This document shows, piece after piece, positions 37,548 to 45,269 of a DNA stretch of 64,000 bases; position 1 is the first letter of the stretch, and every line of letters begins with the position of its first letter. The notes beneath the pieces are model-generated. The model was not told where the DNA came from and did not search any database. It worked only from the letters and a program-made list of their open reading frames with translations. The stretch lies in the NCBI RefSeq assembly GCF_019278525.1, contig NZ_CP058986.1, positions 744,001 through 808,000 on the forward strand, read 5' to 3'. This stretch comes from Polaribacter sp. HaHaR_3_91. Lineage in GTDB: Bacteria; Bacteroidota; Bacteroidia; Flavobacteriales; Flavobacteriaceae. A program made the translations under genes and the position numbers.

Positions 37548-37577
37548 TTGTGAGAATTAAAAAACATTGTATATTTG
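37548..37577 (+). promoter_or_regulatory. Promoter of tRNA-Glu / rpsT copy 1
   Basis: TTG at 37548-37550, 19-base spacer, TATATTTG at 37570-37577. Followed by GCAGCCGCAATTA, which is repeated in the second copy. Confidence 0.8.
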
Positions 37578-37608
37578 CAGCCGCAATTAGGATATACTTA
37601 ATTGTTCT

Positions 37609-37680
37609 GGTCCGTTCGTCTAGGGGTTAGGACGCATGGTTTTCATCCATGTAACACGGGTTCGATTCCCGTACGGACTA
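37609..37680 (+). tRNA. tRNA-Glu (UUC), copy 1
   Basis: 72 nt folds into a complete cloverleaf: acceptor GGTCCGT/ACGGACT (first pair G-U), D-arm around GTCTAGGGGTTAGGAC, anticodon stem CATGG/CCATG with loop TTTTCAT (anticodon TTC), T-arm ACGGG/CCCGT with loop TTCGATT, discriminator A. No CCA is encoded. It lies 34 bases upstream of rpsT copy 1, under one promoter, so tRNA and mRNA probably share a transcript. Confidence 0.95.
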
Positions 37681-37714
37681 CAATGTTTTATTAAAAAAAA
37701 CAAATTAAAGTATT

Positions 37715-37966
37715 ATGGCAAATCACAAGTCAGCATTAAAGAGAATTAGAAGTAACGAAGCTAAAAGGTTACGTAATAAATATCAGCATAAAACTACTCG
37801 TAATGCTGTAAGAGATTTACGTGTTGTAGAAGATAAAAAAGATGCTGAAGAGAAATTAGTCAAAGTTATTTCTATGTTAGATAAATTAGCGAAAACTAAT
37901 ATTATCCATAAAAATAAAGCGGCTAACTTAAAATCTAAATTAACAAAGCACGTAGCTGCATTGTAA
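37715..37966 (+). CDS. rpsT: 30S ribosomal protein S20, copy 1
   Basis: Primary 16S rRNA-binding protein of the small subunit. 83 residues, starting [20 protein letters not shown], the S20 signature, with a helical bundle rich in Lys/Arg. A second, closely similar rpsT follows at 38433. Against it this copy has Lys5, Val37, Val38, Lys42, Glu46, Val49, Thr61 and His79; the rest is identical or nearly so. Both contain the full RNA-binding face. Confidence 0.96.
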   Translation: MANHKSALKRIRSNEAKRLRNKYQHKTTRNAVRDLRVVEDKKDAEEKLVKVISMLDKLAKTNIIHKNKAANLKSKLTKHVAAL

Positions 37967-37987
37967 GATTTACGCCTAAAAACATTT

Positions 37988-38022
37988 AAAACTCTGAATA
38001 TTATTATTCAGAGTTTTTTTTT
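37988..38022 (+). terminator. Terminator of rpsT copy 1
   Basis: AAAACTCTGAATA and TATTCAGAGTTTT-type arms with a long T run. Confidence 0.85.
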
Positions 38023-38263
38023 GCCCTTATTTTAAGTTTTAATATTTATCTATCTAATTTTTTCGGAAAATGCTGTGTAGGTTTTCTTTAATATCTACTA
38101 CTCGTATGATATTTATTTAAAATTCATAATTTTCTTATTTTCTGAAAAAGTAGAAATGTAATTTAGTTGATTGATAATAAGGGAGTTATTTCGTGTTTGA
38201 TTTGTGTTAGTTCGATGTTGATCAGTTATTTTATAAAAAAAATGTATATTTTATAAAATTTAC

Positions 38264-38293
38264 TTGCAGGAATTAAAAAACATTGTATATTTG
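38264..38293 (+). promoter_or_regulatory. Promoter of tRNA-Glu / rpsT copy 2
   Basis: TTG at 38264-38266, 19-base spacer, TATATTTG at 38286-38293; the -7 box and the following GCAGCCGCAATTA are identical to copy 1, the far upstream part is not. Confidence 0.8.
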
Positions 38294-38324
38294 CAGCCGC
38301 AATTAATGCATTGTTAATTGTTAT

Positions 38325-38396
38325 GGTCCGTTCGTCTAGGGGTTAGGACGCATGGTTTTCATCCATGTAACACGGGTTCGATTCCCGTACGGACTA
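38325..38396 (+). tRNA. tRNA-Glu (UUC), copy 2
   Basis: 72 nt, identical in sequence to copy 1 at 37609-37680, with the same TTC anticodon, and again lying upstream of an rpsT gene. Confidence 0.95.
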
Positions 38397-38432
38397 CAAG
38401 TTTTAATATAAAAAACTAATAAATTAAGTATT

Positions 38433-38684
38433 ATGGCAAATCATCAGTCAGCATTAAAGAGAATTAGAAGTAACGAAGCTAAAAGGTTACGTAACAAATA
38501 TCAGCATAAAACTACACGTAATGCTGTAAGAGATTTACGTGCTGCAGAAGATAAAACAGATGCAGAAACAAAATTAGGTAAAGTTATTTCTATGTTAGAT
38601 AAGTTAGCTAAGAATAACATTATCCATAAAAATAAAGCTGCTAATTTAAAATCTAAATTAACAAAGCAGGTTGCTGCATTGTAA
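38433..38684 (+). CDS. rpsT: 30S ribosomal protein S20, copy 2
   Basis: 83 residues, [20 protein letters not shown]..., differing from copy 1 at about eight positions (Gln5, Ala37, Ala38, Thr42, Thr46, Gly49, Asn61, Gln79). No frameshift or stop; start, length and terminator are all preserved, so both copies look functional. The duplicated unit of promoter -7 box, tRNA-Glu and rpsT repeats with a period of about 716 bases. Confidence 0.96.
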   Translation: MANHQSALKRIRSNEAKRLRNKYQHKTTRNAVRDLRAAEDKTDAETKLGKVISMLDKLAKNNIIHKNKAANLKSKLTKQVAAL

Positions 38685-38707
38685 GGTTTTAAAAGCATAT
38701 AAAATTT

Positions 38708-38741
38708 AAAAGCTCTGAATGAAAATTCAGAGCTTTTTTTT
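38708..38741 (+). terminator. Terminator of rpsT copy 2
   Basis: AAAAGCTCTGAAT and ATTCAGAGCTTTT arms with T run; related to but not identical with the copy 1 terminator. Confidence 0.9.
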
Positions 38742-38875
38742 GTTCTAAATTTAAATAATTATTTTGTTCTAGCTTAAAGGTGGTTTTTAACTTTAGTATA
38801 AGGAGAGATCTGTAAGTTTAAGGTGTATAATTTATCTTCTAAGGGCTTTTTATTCTTTCATGAGAAACATTCAAC

Positions 38876-38910
38876 AAAAAAAAGAGGAATCATTTCTGAT
38901 TCCTCTTTTT
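38876..38910 (-). terminator. Terminator of the Big2-DM13/beta-barrel operon
   Basis: AAAAGAGGAATCA and TGATTCCTCTTTT arms separated by four bases, A-run upstream on the plus strand. Confidence 0.9.
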
Positions 38911-38937
38911 CATGTACTAACTTTATATGATGTAGAA

Positions 38938-39798
38938 TTATTTTATATCTAAGAATATTCCTCCAGAAAAAGAAGGGCTTGCTGCTATTATTTTACCAGA
39001 AAAAGCAGAGTCGAAGCCTAGTGAAACACCTAGTTTCTTAGTAATATAGTAAGCCGTTTCAAAACCAAAACTACTGTATTCAATATCGTTTGCAAAAATA
39101 CTTCCATTACTATTGGTAGCATTTAATGATCCATTTTTTAAAGATTTTACAACATTTAACCTTGTAATTAACCAAAGCTTATTGTTTATTAAGTTGATTC
39201 CTGCTTCTAAGCCAGTCCTAAATTCATCAGAAAAACCTTCACTTCTATTGTTGTAACCTAAATAAGATTTTAAATAAACAGGTTTGTCTTTATAAGATGT
39301 GGAGTAACCTAGAGATGATGATAGAATTTGATTAAATTCTCCATCTCCGTTTTGAAAACTACCATCGCTACCACCATTATTATCACCTGTTGGTAATCCT
39401 AATGTAAGTTTTATATCTGCAGCCCAATTTCCCCTTTTGTATAAACCATACCTAAAACCAAAATCTACATCTCCAAAAGAATTTACTGTTTCTCCTTGGC
39501 TAATAGTTCCTCCTGTAGTGCCTGAAATTTGATTATTTTGAGAAGAGCTAGCAAAGAATGGTACGTATGCAATAACATCAAATTTATTACTTAGCCCATA
39601 TTCGGCATAGATACTAGTGTTAAACAAAGTTCTAGTTCTATTAGGGTCTTTTGCTCCAGTATCTGTATAATGCTCATCATACTGTAATTGCCAACCTGCA
39701 AGTTTGTAATACCCTTTTCCTTTTCCTTTAGTCCATTGTGCAAAACTAATGTTACTTGCTAATACTATTAAAACGAATGTAATTATATGTTTTTTCAT
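38938..39798 (-). CDS. Outer membrane beta-barrel, MetA-pathway/phenol-type transporter family
   Basis: 286 residues with signal peptide (MKKHIITFVLIVLASNISFA) and a predicted barrel: QWTKGKGKGYYKLAGWQLQYDEHY, KFDVIAYVPFFAS, VDFGFRYGLYKRGNWAADIKLTLGLPTGDN, TAYYITKKLGVSLGFDSAF. The LGLPTG motif and strand pattern fit the 'meta-pathway of phenol degradation' outer-membrane family, which is not proof of phenol transport. The start at 39798 leaves 7 bases to the upstream lipoprotein; an earlier ATG at 39822 would overlap it and precede no signal peptide. Confidence 0.72.
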   Translation of the reverse strand: MKKHIITFVLIVLASNISFAQWTKGKGKGYYKLAGWQLQYDEHYTDTGAKDPNRTRTLFNTSIYAEYGLSNKFDVIAYVPFFASSSQNNQISGTTGGTISQGETVNSFGDVDFGFRYGLYKRGNWAADIKLTLGLPTGDNNGGSDGSFQNGDGEFNQILSSSLGYSTSYKDKPVYLKSYLGYNNRSEGFSDEFRTGLEAGINLINNKLWLITRLNVVKSLKNGSLNATNSNGSIFANDIEYSSFGFETAYYITKKLGVSLGFDSAFSGKIIAASPSFSGGIFLDIK

Positions 39799-39805
39799 GT
39801 TTCTT

Positions 39806-41002
39806 TTATTTAGTTTCTCCATTTCCTACGTCTACACCAAATGGTTTACACCAATATAATAAATGTGTAAAATCATTAATACCTGTGTTTTTTATAATAT
39901 ATGTGTGGGCTCCTTCAAACACAGTAACTTTTTGTATTTCTTTAGCATTTGCAACTGTATTTATATTATTTGTAAAGTATAAGTATAAACCAGGTAGTCT
40001 GTCTGATGCTTTGTAGTTTTCGTCAATTGTTAACTCTAAATCATTTGTGTTTGGTATTTCTTTTAAAGTAAAATCACCTCTAAGTTCATAACTGCTTGAT
40101 GTTTTTAAAGTTCCTGTTTTTTCTTGAGTGGTGTTGCCAATAACAATTACTGTATCTTGGGTTGTTAGCGTGTTATTAGAAGAGTTTACTGTTGCTGTAA
40201 CTACAGCTTCTCCCGGTGCAATTGCGGTTATTAAGCCCGTATTAGAAACTGTTAATACGTTTGTGTTAGAACTTTGCCAAGTAATAGTAATGTTCTCTGT
40301 TTCTCCACTACTGTTTGTGTATGTTGTGGTATATTGGTGGGTATTGTTAATGTTTAAGTCTTCTATTGGGTTGTTAATACTTATACGTTCGTCAATAGTT
40401 ACTACCGTTACTGTATCTTCCGTGTTAATTATATTTCCGTCTGCTGTTGTGGTACTTGCTGTAATGGTTGCTAAACCTTCACTAATAGCTGTAATTAAGC
40501 CTTCGCTAGAAACCGTAATAATAGAGGAGTTAGAGCTATTCCAAGATACTTTTAAATCGTCTATCTCTCCCAGTTCATTTGTAAAAGTTGTAGTGTATTG
40601 GTGTGTTTTAGAGATGATTATATCTTCAATAACATTATCTATTGTTAGTTTTTTATCAACAGCTATAACTTCTATATTGTTTTCGTTTGTAATAATACTT
40701 CCACTTTCAGTTGTTACAGAAGCTGTAATTACAGATGTTCCTATAGATAGTGCTTTAAGTAAGCCTGTATTAGAAACAGATATAATGTCCGCATTGCTGC
40801 TGTTCCAATTAATTTTAGGAGTTGTTATTTCTCCTATATTATTAGTGTATTTTGTGTTGTATAGATGCGTGTTTTTTATACCAAGTTCTGTAATGGTGTT
40901 GTTAAAACTTAATATTTCTGGTTGATTATCTGCGATAATATCATCTTCAATACAGCTATTAAAAATGAGTGAAAGGAATAGAATAAATTGTAAAGATCTC
41001 AT
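39806..41002 (-). CDS. Lipoprotein with three Big2 domains and a C-terminal DM13 domain
   Basis: 398 residues. Lipobox in MRSLQFILFLSLIFNSC. Three tandem immunoglobulin-like Big2 repeats of about 87 residues each (around 30-115, 116-202, 203-290), each with WNSSN/WQSSN and VS-x-GLI/LxA. The final ~105 residues (GTLKTSSSYELRGDFTLKE..., LTIDENYKASDRLPGLYLYFTNN, GAHTYIIKNTGINDF, LLYWCKPFGVDVG) resemble the DM13 domain, including its single conserved Cys. DM13 is proposed to take part in redox/electron transfer. It precedes the beta-barrel gene by 7 bases, suggesting a surface module working with it. Confidence 0.78.
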   Translation of the reverse strand: MRSLQFILFLSLIFNSCIEDDIIADNQPEILSFNNTITELGIKNTHLYNTKYTNNIGEITTPKINWNSSNADIISVSNTGLLKALSIGTSVITASVTTESGSIITNENNIEVIAVDKKLTIDNVIEDIIISKTHQYTTTFTNELGEIDDLKVSWNSSNSSIITVSSEGLITAISEGLATITASTTTADGNIINTEDTVTVVTIDERISINNPIEDLNINNTHQYTTTYTNSSGETENITITWQSSNTNVLTVSNTGLITAIAPGEAVVTATVNSSNNTLTTQDTVIVIGNTTQEKTGTLKTSSSYELRGDFTLKEIPNTNDLELTIDENYKASDRLPGLYLYFTNNINTVANAKEIQKVTVFEGAHTYIIKNTGINDFTHLLYWCKPFGVDVGNGETK

Positions 41003-41201
41003 TGGTGTTATTTTAAAAATTCTAAAAATTTTGTCGTAGAAAAAAGCAATTGTTTACAATATTTATTATAATAGTTAACTTTTTTTTAAGAAAATCCTTA
41101 AAATTAAGGAAACTCGTATAAAAACTATAAAATGAAAAATTTAATTTGATATTAAATTAGTGAGAAACTTAAAAGGAACTTTTCATTTTAAAAGATAAAA
41201 A

Positions 41202-41709
41202 ATGTTTCAAAAAGTTTTAATCCTAGAAGATTTAGATGTAATTAATAGAGGAATTAAAATCAGGAGAAGAGTTAATAAATAAAATTAGGAAAGAGTTTTT
41301 AGATTTAAAGATTATAGTTTTTTCTGTTAAAGATAAACCTGATAAAATTCAGCACTTGTATAAGAAACTAAAGATAGATGGATATGTTTGGAAGAATAGA
41401 AAAGAACTAAGGAACGCTATGCACGCAATTTTTACTACAAATCAGTTTTATATTTCGCCAGAATTAAATACTACGGTTCTTCCAAAGAAAGTTCTAGAGA
41501 TTACCGATTTTGATGCTTTTTTTTTAGCTTCACTTTCTATGGAATCTCTGTAAGAAGAAATAAGTAAAAGGCTGAAAAAAGCTTTTTATCCCTCTAGTAT
41601 AAGTGCTATATAAAAAAGATTAAAATTTTTAAAGGAACATTTTAATGCAAGTAATCCAACGCATTTGGTTGCTATTGCTAAAGATTTTGGGTTAGTGTAT
41701 TCAGTGTGA
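41202..41709 (+). pseudogene. Decayed response-regulator gene (receiver + HTH), copy A
   Basis: Starts ATG with a good receiver N-terminus (MFQKVLILEDLDVINRGI), then loses the middle of the receiver and its frame near 41250; in another frame it resumes with KSGEELINKIRKEFLDLKII and continues to the HTH (HFNASNPTHLVAIAKDFGLV). Two in-frame stop codons interrupt it (after SLSMESL and after SSISAI). The matching region at 45325-45760 is very similar in DNA. It therefore is a dead paralogue of the gene at 45270. Confidence 0.85.
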
Positions 41710-41810
41710 ATTAATACTCCTTTTATATCATAAATTTCCACTTTAGTATTTTCTGAAAAAGTAGATTTTTCGCTATATTTTGTTGCTTGGTTTAGTAGGT
41801 AAATTACCAA
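41702..41810 (-). pseudogene. Remnant of a T9SS C-terminal sorting domain
   Basis: On the minus strand a short stretch reads ENTKVEIYDIKGVLIHTEYT, which is the core of the type A T9SS C-terminal domain (KVEIYDxxGxxV). No start, no body and no proper end belong to it; it abuts the decayed response-regulator copy. Probably debris of a lost secreted protein. Confidence 0.4.
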
Positions 41811-41872
41811 ATAAAAATCGAATAGAAATAACTTAGATAATAGGCTAAGACTAGCAATAAATTAGATACAGT

Positions 41873-42256
41873 TTAAATCTGTTTCTTAATTTTTAATAAC
41901 ATTATTTTTATGAATATTAAACTTGTAAAAATGGATAATGAAATAAAACACATTGGTATGCCTGTAGAAGTCTTTGGGCATTGTGCAATTTCTAATAGTT
42001 GTGTTGTTGTGCCGTATAAAGCAATAGAAAAAGCAAGTCCTGTTCCTATAAAATAGATATACTTATTCCATTTTAAAAGGTGTGCGAATAAAGGTATTAT
42101 AAAGCAACCCATTATAATATAACAAGCCGGTATGTTAAATATTTTAGGGCAAATAGATTCGTTTATATATTCATTGTAAACTAAACTACTTGCACCTAAA
42201 ATACTTAAAACAAAAATCAGTATTAAAATAATATGTAATACTTTTTTAAGTTTCAT
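41873..42256 (-). CDS. Four-TM membrane protein with two CP-x7-C loops
   Basis: Not recognised. 127 residues with four hydrophobic segments (~7-30, ~45-60, ~67-88, ~103-122). Two loops carry the same motif: ICPKIFNIPACYI (Cys36, Cys45) and QCPKTSTGIPMCFI (Cys93, Cys102 approximately), pointing to an internal duplication; with the basic N-terminus inside, both loops would face the periplasm and could form disulfides. It resembles no standard VKOR or DsbB pattern that I can confirm. It overlaps the upstream VCBS gene stop by one base, last in a three-gene operon. Confidence 0.65.
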   Translation of the reverse strand: MKLKKVLHIILILIFVLSILGASSLVYNEYINESICPKIFNIPACYIIMGCFIIPLFAHLLKWNKYIYFIGTGLAFSIALYGTTTQLLEIAQCPKTSTGIPMCFISLSIFTSLIFIKIMLLKIKKQI

Positions 42257-43896
42257 TACTCTTGAGTTAAATCAGTTACTGTAGCCGTTTCTGAAATTTT
42301 AGGAATTGTTAATAGTGAATTTATTTTAGGGTTTTGGAAGGTATATTCTTTTCCGCTAATATATTTTACACTAACACTTTTTATAGCATCTTTTCCTAAA
42401 CCAAAATGTAAAGTGGCAGATTGATCACTAGTTAACCCTTCTCCAACTATAAAATCTTCGGTTATTTTTTTACCGCTTGATGTTATTACTTCAACTTTTG
42501 CTCCTAAATTTTCAGCATTATCATCTAATTTTACTTTAATAAAATTATTATCACCTCCATCGTTAATGTATGCTAAAACGGGTGTTCCTATGTTTACCCA
42601 AATCATGTCTAAATAGCCATCTTTATTAAAGTCACTTACCAAAGGAGTAATTGCATAATTAGGGTTTACAACACCACTTTTTTCTTCTGTAGCAACAAAA
42701 GTGTGGTCTTCTTTTTGGGTTAAAAATCTACTTGGTAATTTAAATATTTTATGTGGTGGAAAATCAATGTAGTTTTCTGCCACAATTAGTTCTTGTAAGC
42801 CATCGTTGTTCATATCTGCAAATACTGCTCCCCATGAAAATTCAAAATCTTTAGTTTGCGTTTTTTCGGCTACATCTTCAAACACGAAATTTCCTTTGTT
42901 TTCGAAAAATATCCAATTAGGATTAAAAAGACTTTTGTCTTCAATATTTCCACTAGCAACAAAACTAGGAACTGTAGATCCTGTATTTGAAAACATAAAA
43001 TCTACTAAGCCATCATTATTATAATCTCCCACAGCTATTCCCATTGGGTATCCATATTTATTGGTAGATGGGTTTTCTTTCATTTCAAAAGTTCCATCTC
43101 CTTTGTTTTTGTAAGTTCTAATTTCGCCTGTATCATAAGCAATCACAAGATCCAGCCAAGTATCGTTATCAATATCAATCAAAATCCCCATAAAAGTATT
43201 ATGAATGTATTCTAAACCAGCTTCAATAGTTGTGTTTTTAAAGGTATTGTCTCCATTATTGATTAGTAAAAGACTTTGAGGACCATAATTTTTGCTAAAA
43301 TTATTCTGCCCAACCATTTGTTTTTTTCTAATGTAATTAGCAACAAAAATATCGGTAAAACCATCTTTATTTACATCACCTAAAGTTAAACCTAATGGTG
43401 TTGCGTTGTCAGCCAAATCATATTCTAACTTCTTTGGTGTAAATTTTCCGTTGTTATTATAATAAATTACAATGCCATCTTCTCTAGAAAGAATTAAGTC
43501 AGTAAAACCATTGTTGTCAAAATCGGTGGAAGCTCCACTTAAAGTTGTCTTATTTTCTTTCTTAGGAAGTCCTACTTCTTCTGATATAGAAATAAATTTC
43601 CCTTCCTTATAACTAAAAATTTCATCTTGCTGATTGTATCCTCCTCCTAAAAATAATTCATCAACACCATCATTATCAATATCAATTAATACAGATGCGG
43701 TAACAGGTAAAGATTCAGTTCCGTTAAATTGATGTGTAAAATCGATGGGAATTTCCTTGAATGTAGGAATTAAATTGTCTGCTATTGCATTGTTGTATGG
43801 ATTATTTCTATCAGTGCTAAATTTAACAGCTACAATAATTACTAATAATACTATTAGTGTTAATATAATCCCTGCAATTCTTTTTATTATTTTCAT
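42256..43896 (-). CDS. VCBS/FG-GAP repeat protein with ASPIC/UnbV domain (CRTAC1-like)
   Basis: 546 residues. N-terminal membrane anchor (MKIIKRIAGIILTLIVLLVIIVAVKF), then FG-GAP-type propeller repeats with calcium-binding DIDNDGVDELFLGGGYN, DFDNNGFTDLILS, DVNKDGFTDIFVANY, DIDNDTWLDLVIA, DYNNDGLVDFMFSN, DMNNDGLQELIVAEN and DFNKDGYLDMIW. The C-terminal part (NNFIKVKLDDNAENLGAKVEV... SVSVKYISGKEYTFQNPKINS) is an ASPIC/UnbV domain as in cartilage acidic protein family members. Secreted or periplasmic, membrane-anchored. Its start overlaps the upstream gene by four bases (ATGA), giving coupled translation. Confidence 0.85.
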   Translation of the reverse strand: MKIIKRIAGIILTLIVLLVIIVAVKFSTDRNNPYNNAIADNLIPTFKEIPIDFTHQFNGTESLPVTASVLIDIDNDGVDELFLGGGYNQQDEIFSYKEGKFISISEEVGLPKKENKTTLSGASTDFDNNGFTDLILSREDGIVIYYNNNGKFTPKKLEYDLADNATPLGLTLGDVNKDGFTDIFVANYIRKKQMVGQNNFSKNYGPQSLLLINNGDNTFKNTTIEAGLEYIHNTFMGILIDIDNDTWLDLVIAYDTGEIRTYKNKGDGTFEMKENPSTNKYGYPMGIAVGDYNNDGLVDFMFSNTGSTVPSFVASGNIEDKSLFNPNWIFFENKGNFVFEDVAEKTQTKDFEFSWGAVFADMNNDGLQELIVAENYIDFPPHKIFKLPSRFLTQKEDHTFVATEEKSGVVNPNYAITPLVSDFNKDGYLDMIWVNIGTPVLAYINDGGDNNFIKVKLDDNAENLGAKVEVITSSGKKITEDFIVGEGLTSDQSATLHFGLGKDAIKSVSVKYISGKEYTFQNPKINSLLTIPKISETATVTDLTQE

Positions 43897-44564
43897 ATTG
43901 ATAATTGGTTGATTTTTTTGAGTTGATATAATGATAAACTAAATACAATAAAATGAACAACATTCATTGCTATTGGTGCTATGTATTTTCCTATTTGTGG
44001 AGAAATAAAGTACAATGTAAATACAGAAATTAATAAAACGATAGGGTTAAAAATAGCCATCCATTTCTTATAATAGGTTCCTCCTTTTAGTATTGTAATA
44101 CTAAAAAATACAGAAAGTAAAAGAATGATTACTCTTAATATCTGAACAAGAGATTCACTAATTAAGGTGTAATTGTCTAATATTTCTTGATAAATATTAG
44201 TATCAATATCATTTTGAAGATGAACAATTGTTCCTAAAAAAGCTCTAGAAGTAATCCAAAAACCGCCGATTGTAAAAGCTAAAATACCTAATCCAAAAAC
44301 GATAGAAGCTAGTTTTTTATTCCCTTTTTCTAGCATTTTATAAATATGATAATAGCCTAAAAAATAAAAAGGAACACCAAGTACAGCTAAAAAATGCCCT
44401 GTTATCAAACTATTTTTTTGTACAAATTGGAAAAACTGATAGTTGTCTGCATTACCAATAATATGTGGACTAAAATGAAGAAGAAACTCTCCAATACCAA
44501 CAAGAACACTTCCTAATATTCCAAGAATTCCTGTTATAAATATTTTATTTTTATCTAATAGCAT
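43893..44564 (-). CDS. DUF6796-like multi-pass membrane protein
   Basis: 223 residues with about six hydrophobic segments (~8-28, ~50-72, ~83-105, ~135-155, ~165-185, ~195-215). Residues HFSPHIIGNADNYQFFQF and WITSRAFLGTIVHLQNDID are charged/aromatic stretches between helices. I assign it to the DUF6796 family by pattern; function is unknown. First gene of the operon 44564-41873, with an ATGA overlap to the VCBS/ASPIC gene. Confidence 0.65.
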   Translation of the reverse strand: MLLDKNKIFITGILGILGSVLVGIGEFLLHFSPHIIGNADNYQFFQFVQKNSLITGHFLAVLGVPFYFLGYYHIYKMLEKGNKKLASIVFGLGILAFTIGGFWITSRAFLGTIVHLQNDIDTNIYQEILDNYTLISESLVQILRVIILLLSVFFSITILKGGTYYKKWMAIFNPIVLLISVFTLYFISPQIGKYIAPIAMNVVHFIVFSLSLYQLKKINQLSI

Positions 44565-44840
44565 TTATTTCACGTAATTTTTAATTCTATAACTTACCTC
44601 GTTAGGATAGTAATTTAAGGTTTTTTTCTTTAATACATATTGAATATCAATTGTATCCGTACAATTTTGCTATTTTATTCGAATATTTCTTTGATATAGT
44701 CATCTGTCGATCAAGTTGACAATAACTAACAAAATAATCTTAACATTATTTTAAGAAGGTGGTGAAGCAGACTGTTTTTGTGTTATAAAGTGCAACTTAC
44801 TGTAATGTTTAATTTTTTACATTGATAAGAATGGTAGTCT

Positions 44841-45224
44841 TCAATACCTATTCAACCACCATTTTAGAGTACTTTTAGTTTGAAAACTTCCTTTATCTAA
44901 TTCTTTCAGCATGGTAGTCATTTTTTTTTGGTCTTGTAACCATTTTCCGAATGCTTCTTTTCCTCCTTTACGTTTACAATATCCGCAGCCCCATTGCTCG
45001 TTAGAGGTTACAATTTGTATAAAATGATTTCCTCTAGAAGGGCAATTTGCAACCCAACTATTTTTATTAAAACCAGAAGGGATTGGGTTTAATTGGTGTT
45101 GTTTTAATAATGAAATTAATGGTGTAATTTTTTGAGTGACTTTTTCTTTTTCAGTTGATTTTGATTTTTTTATATCAACTATAATTTGCTGAAACTCTTG
45201 TTGAGTAAAAATAACACTGTCTCT
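44841..45224 (-). pseudogene. Zinc-ribbon (CHC2-like) gene remnant
   Basis: An open frame of 127 codons on the minus strand with no start codon near its beginning; a TGA at 45225-45227 closes it upstream. It encodes WVANCPSRGNHFIQIVTSNEQWGCGYCKRKGG, a CP..H...C..C zinc-ribbon that recalls the primase CHC2 finger, preceded by a helical segment (IIVDIKKSKSTEKEKVTQK) and followed by a helical tail (WLQDQKKMTTMLKELDKGSF). Probably the end of a larger gene whose start has been lost, next to the truncated response-regulator copy. Confidence 0.55.
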
Positions 45225-45269
45225 TCATGTAGGGAATCCATCGTAGAGGTAGTTTGACTCAATTAATTG

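Noticed and set aside
40128..40925. 265-codon plus-strand frame with hydrophobic translation
   Set aside because: It lies opposite the Big2 repeats; the strand with a lipobox and three homologous domains is clearly the coding one.
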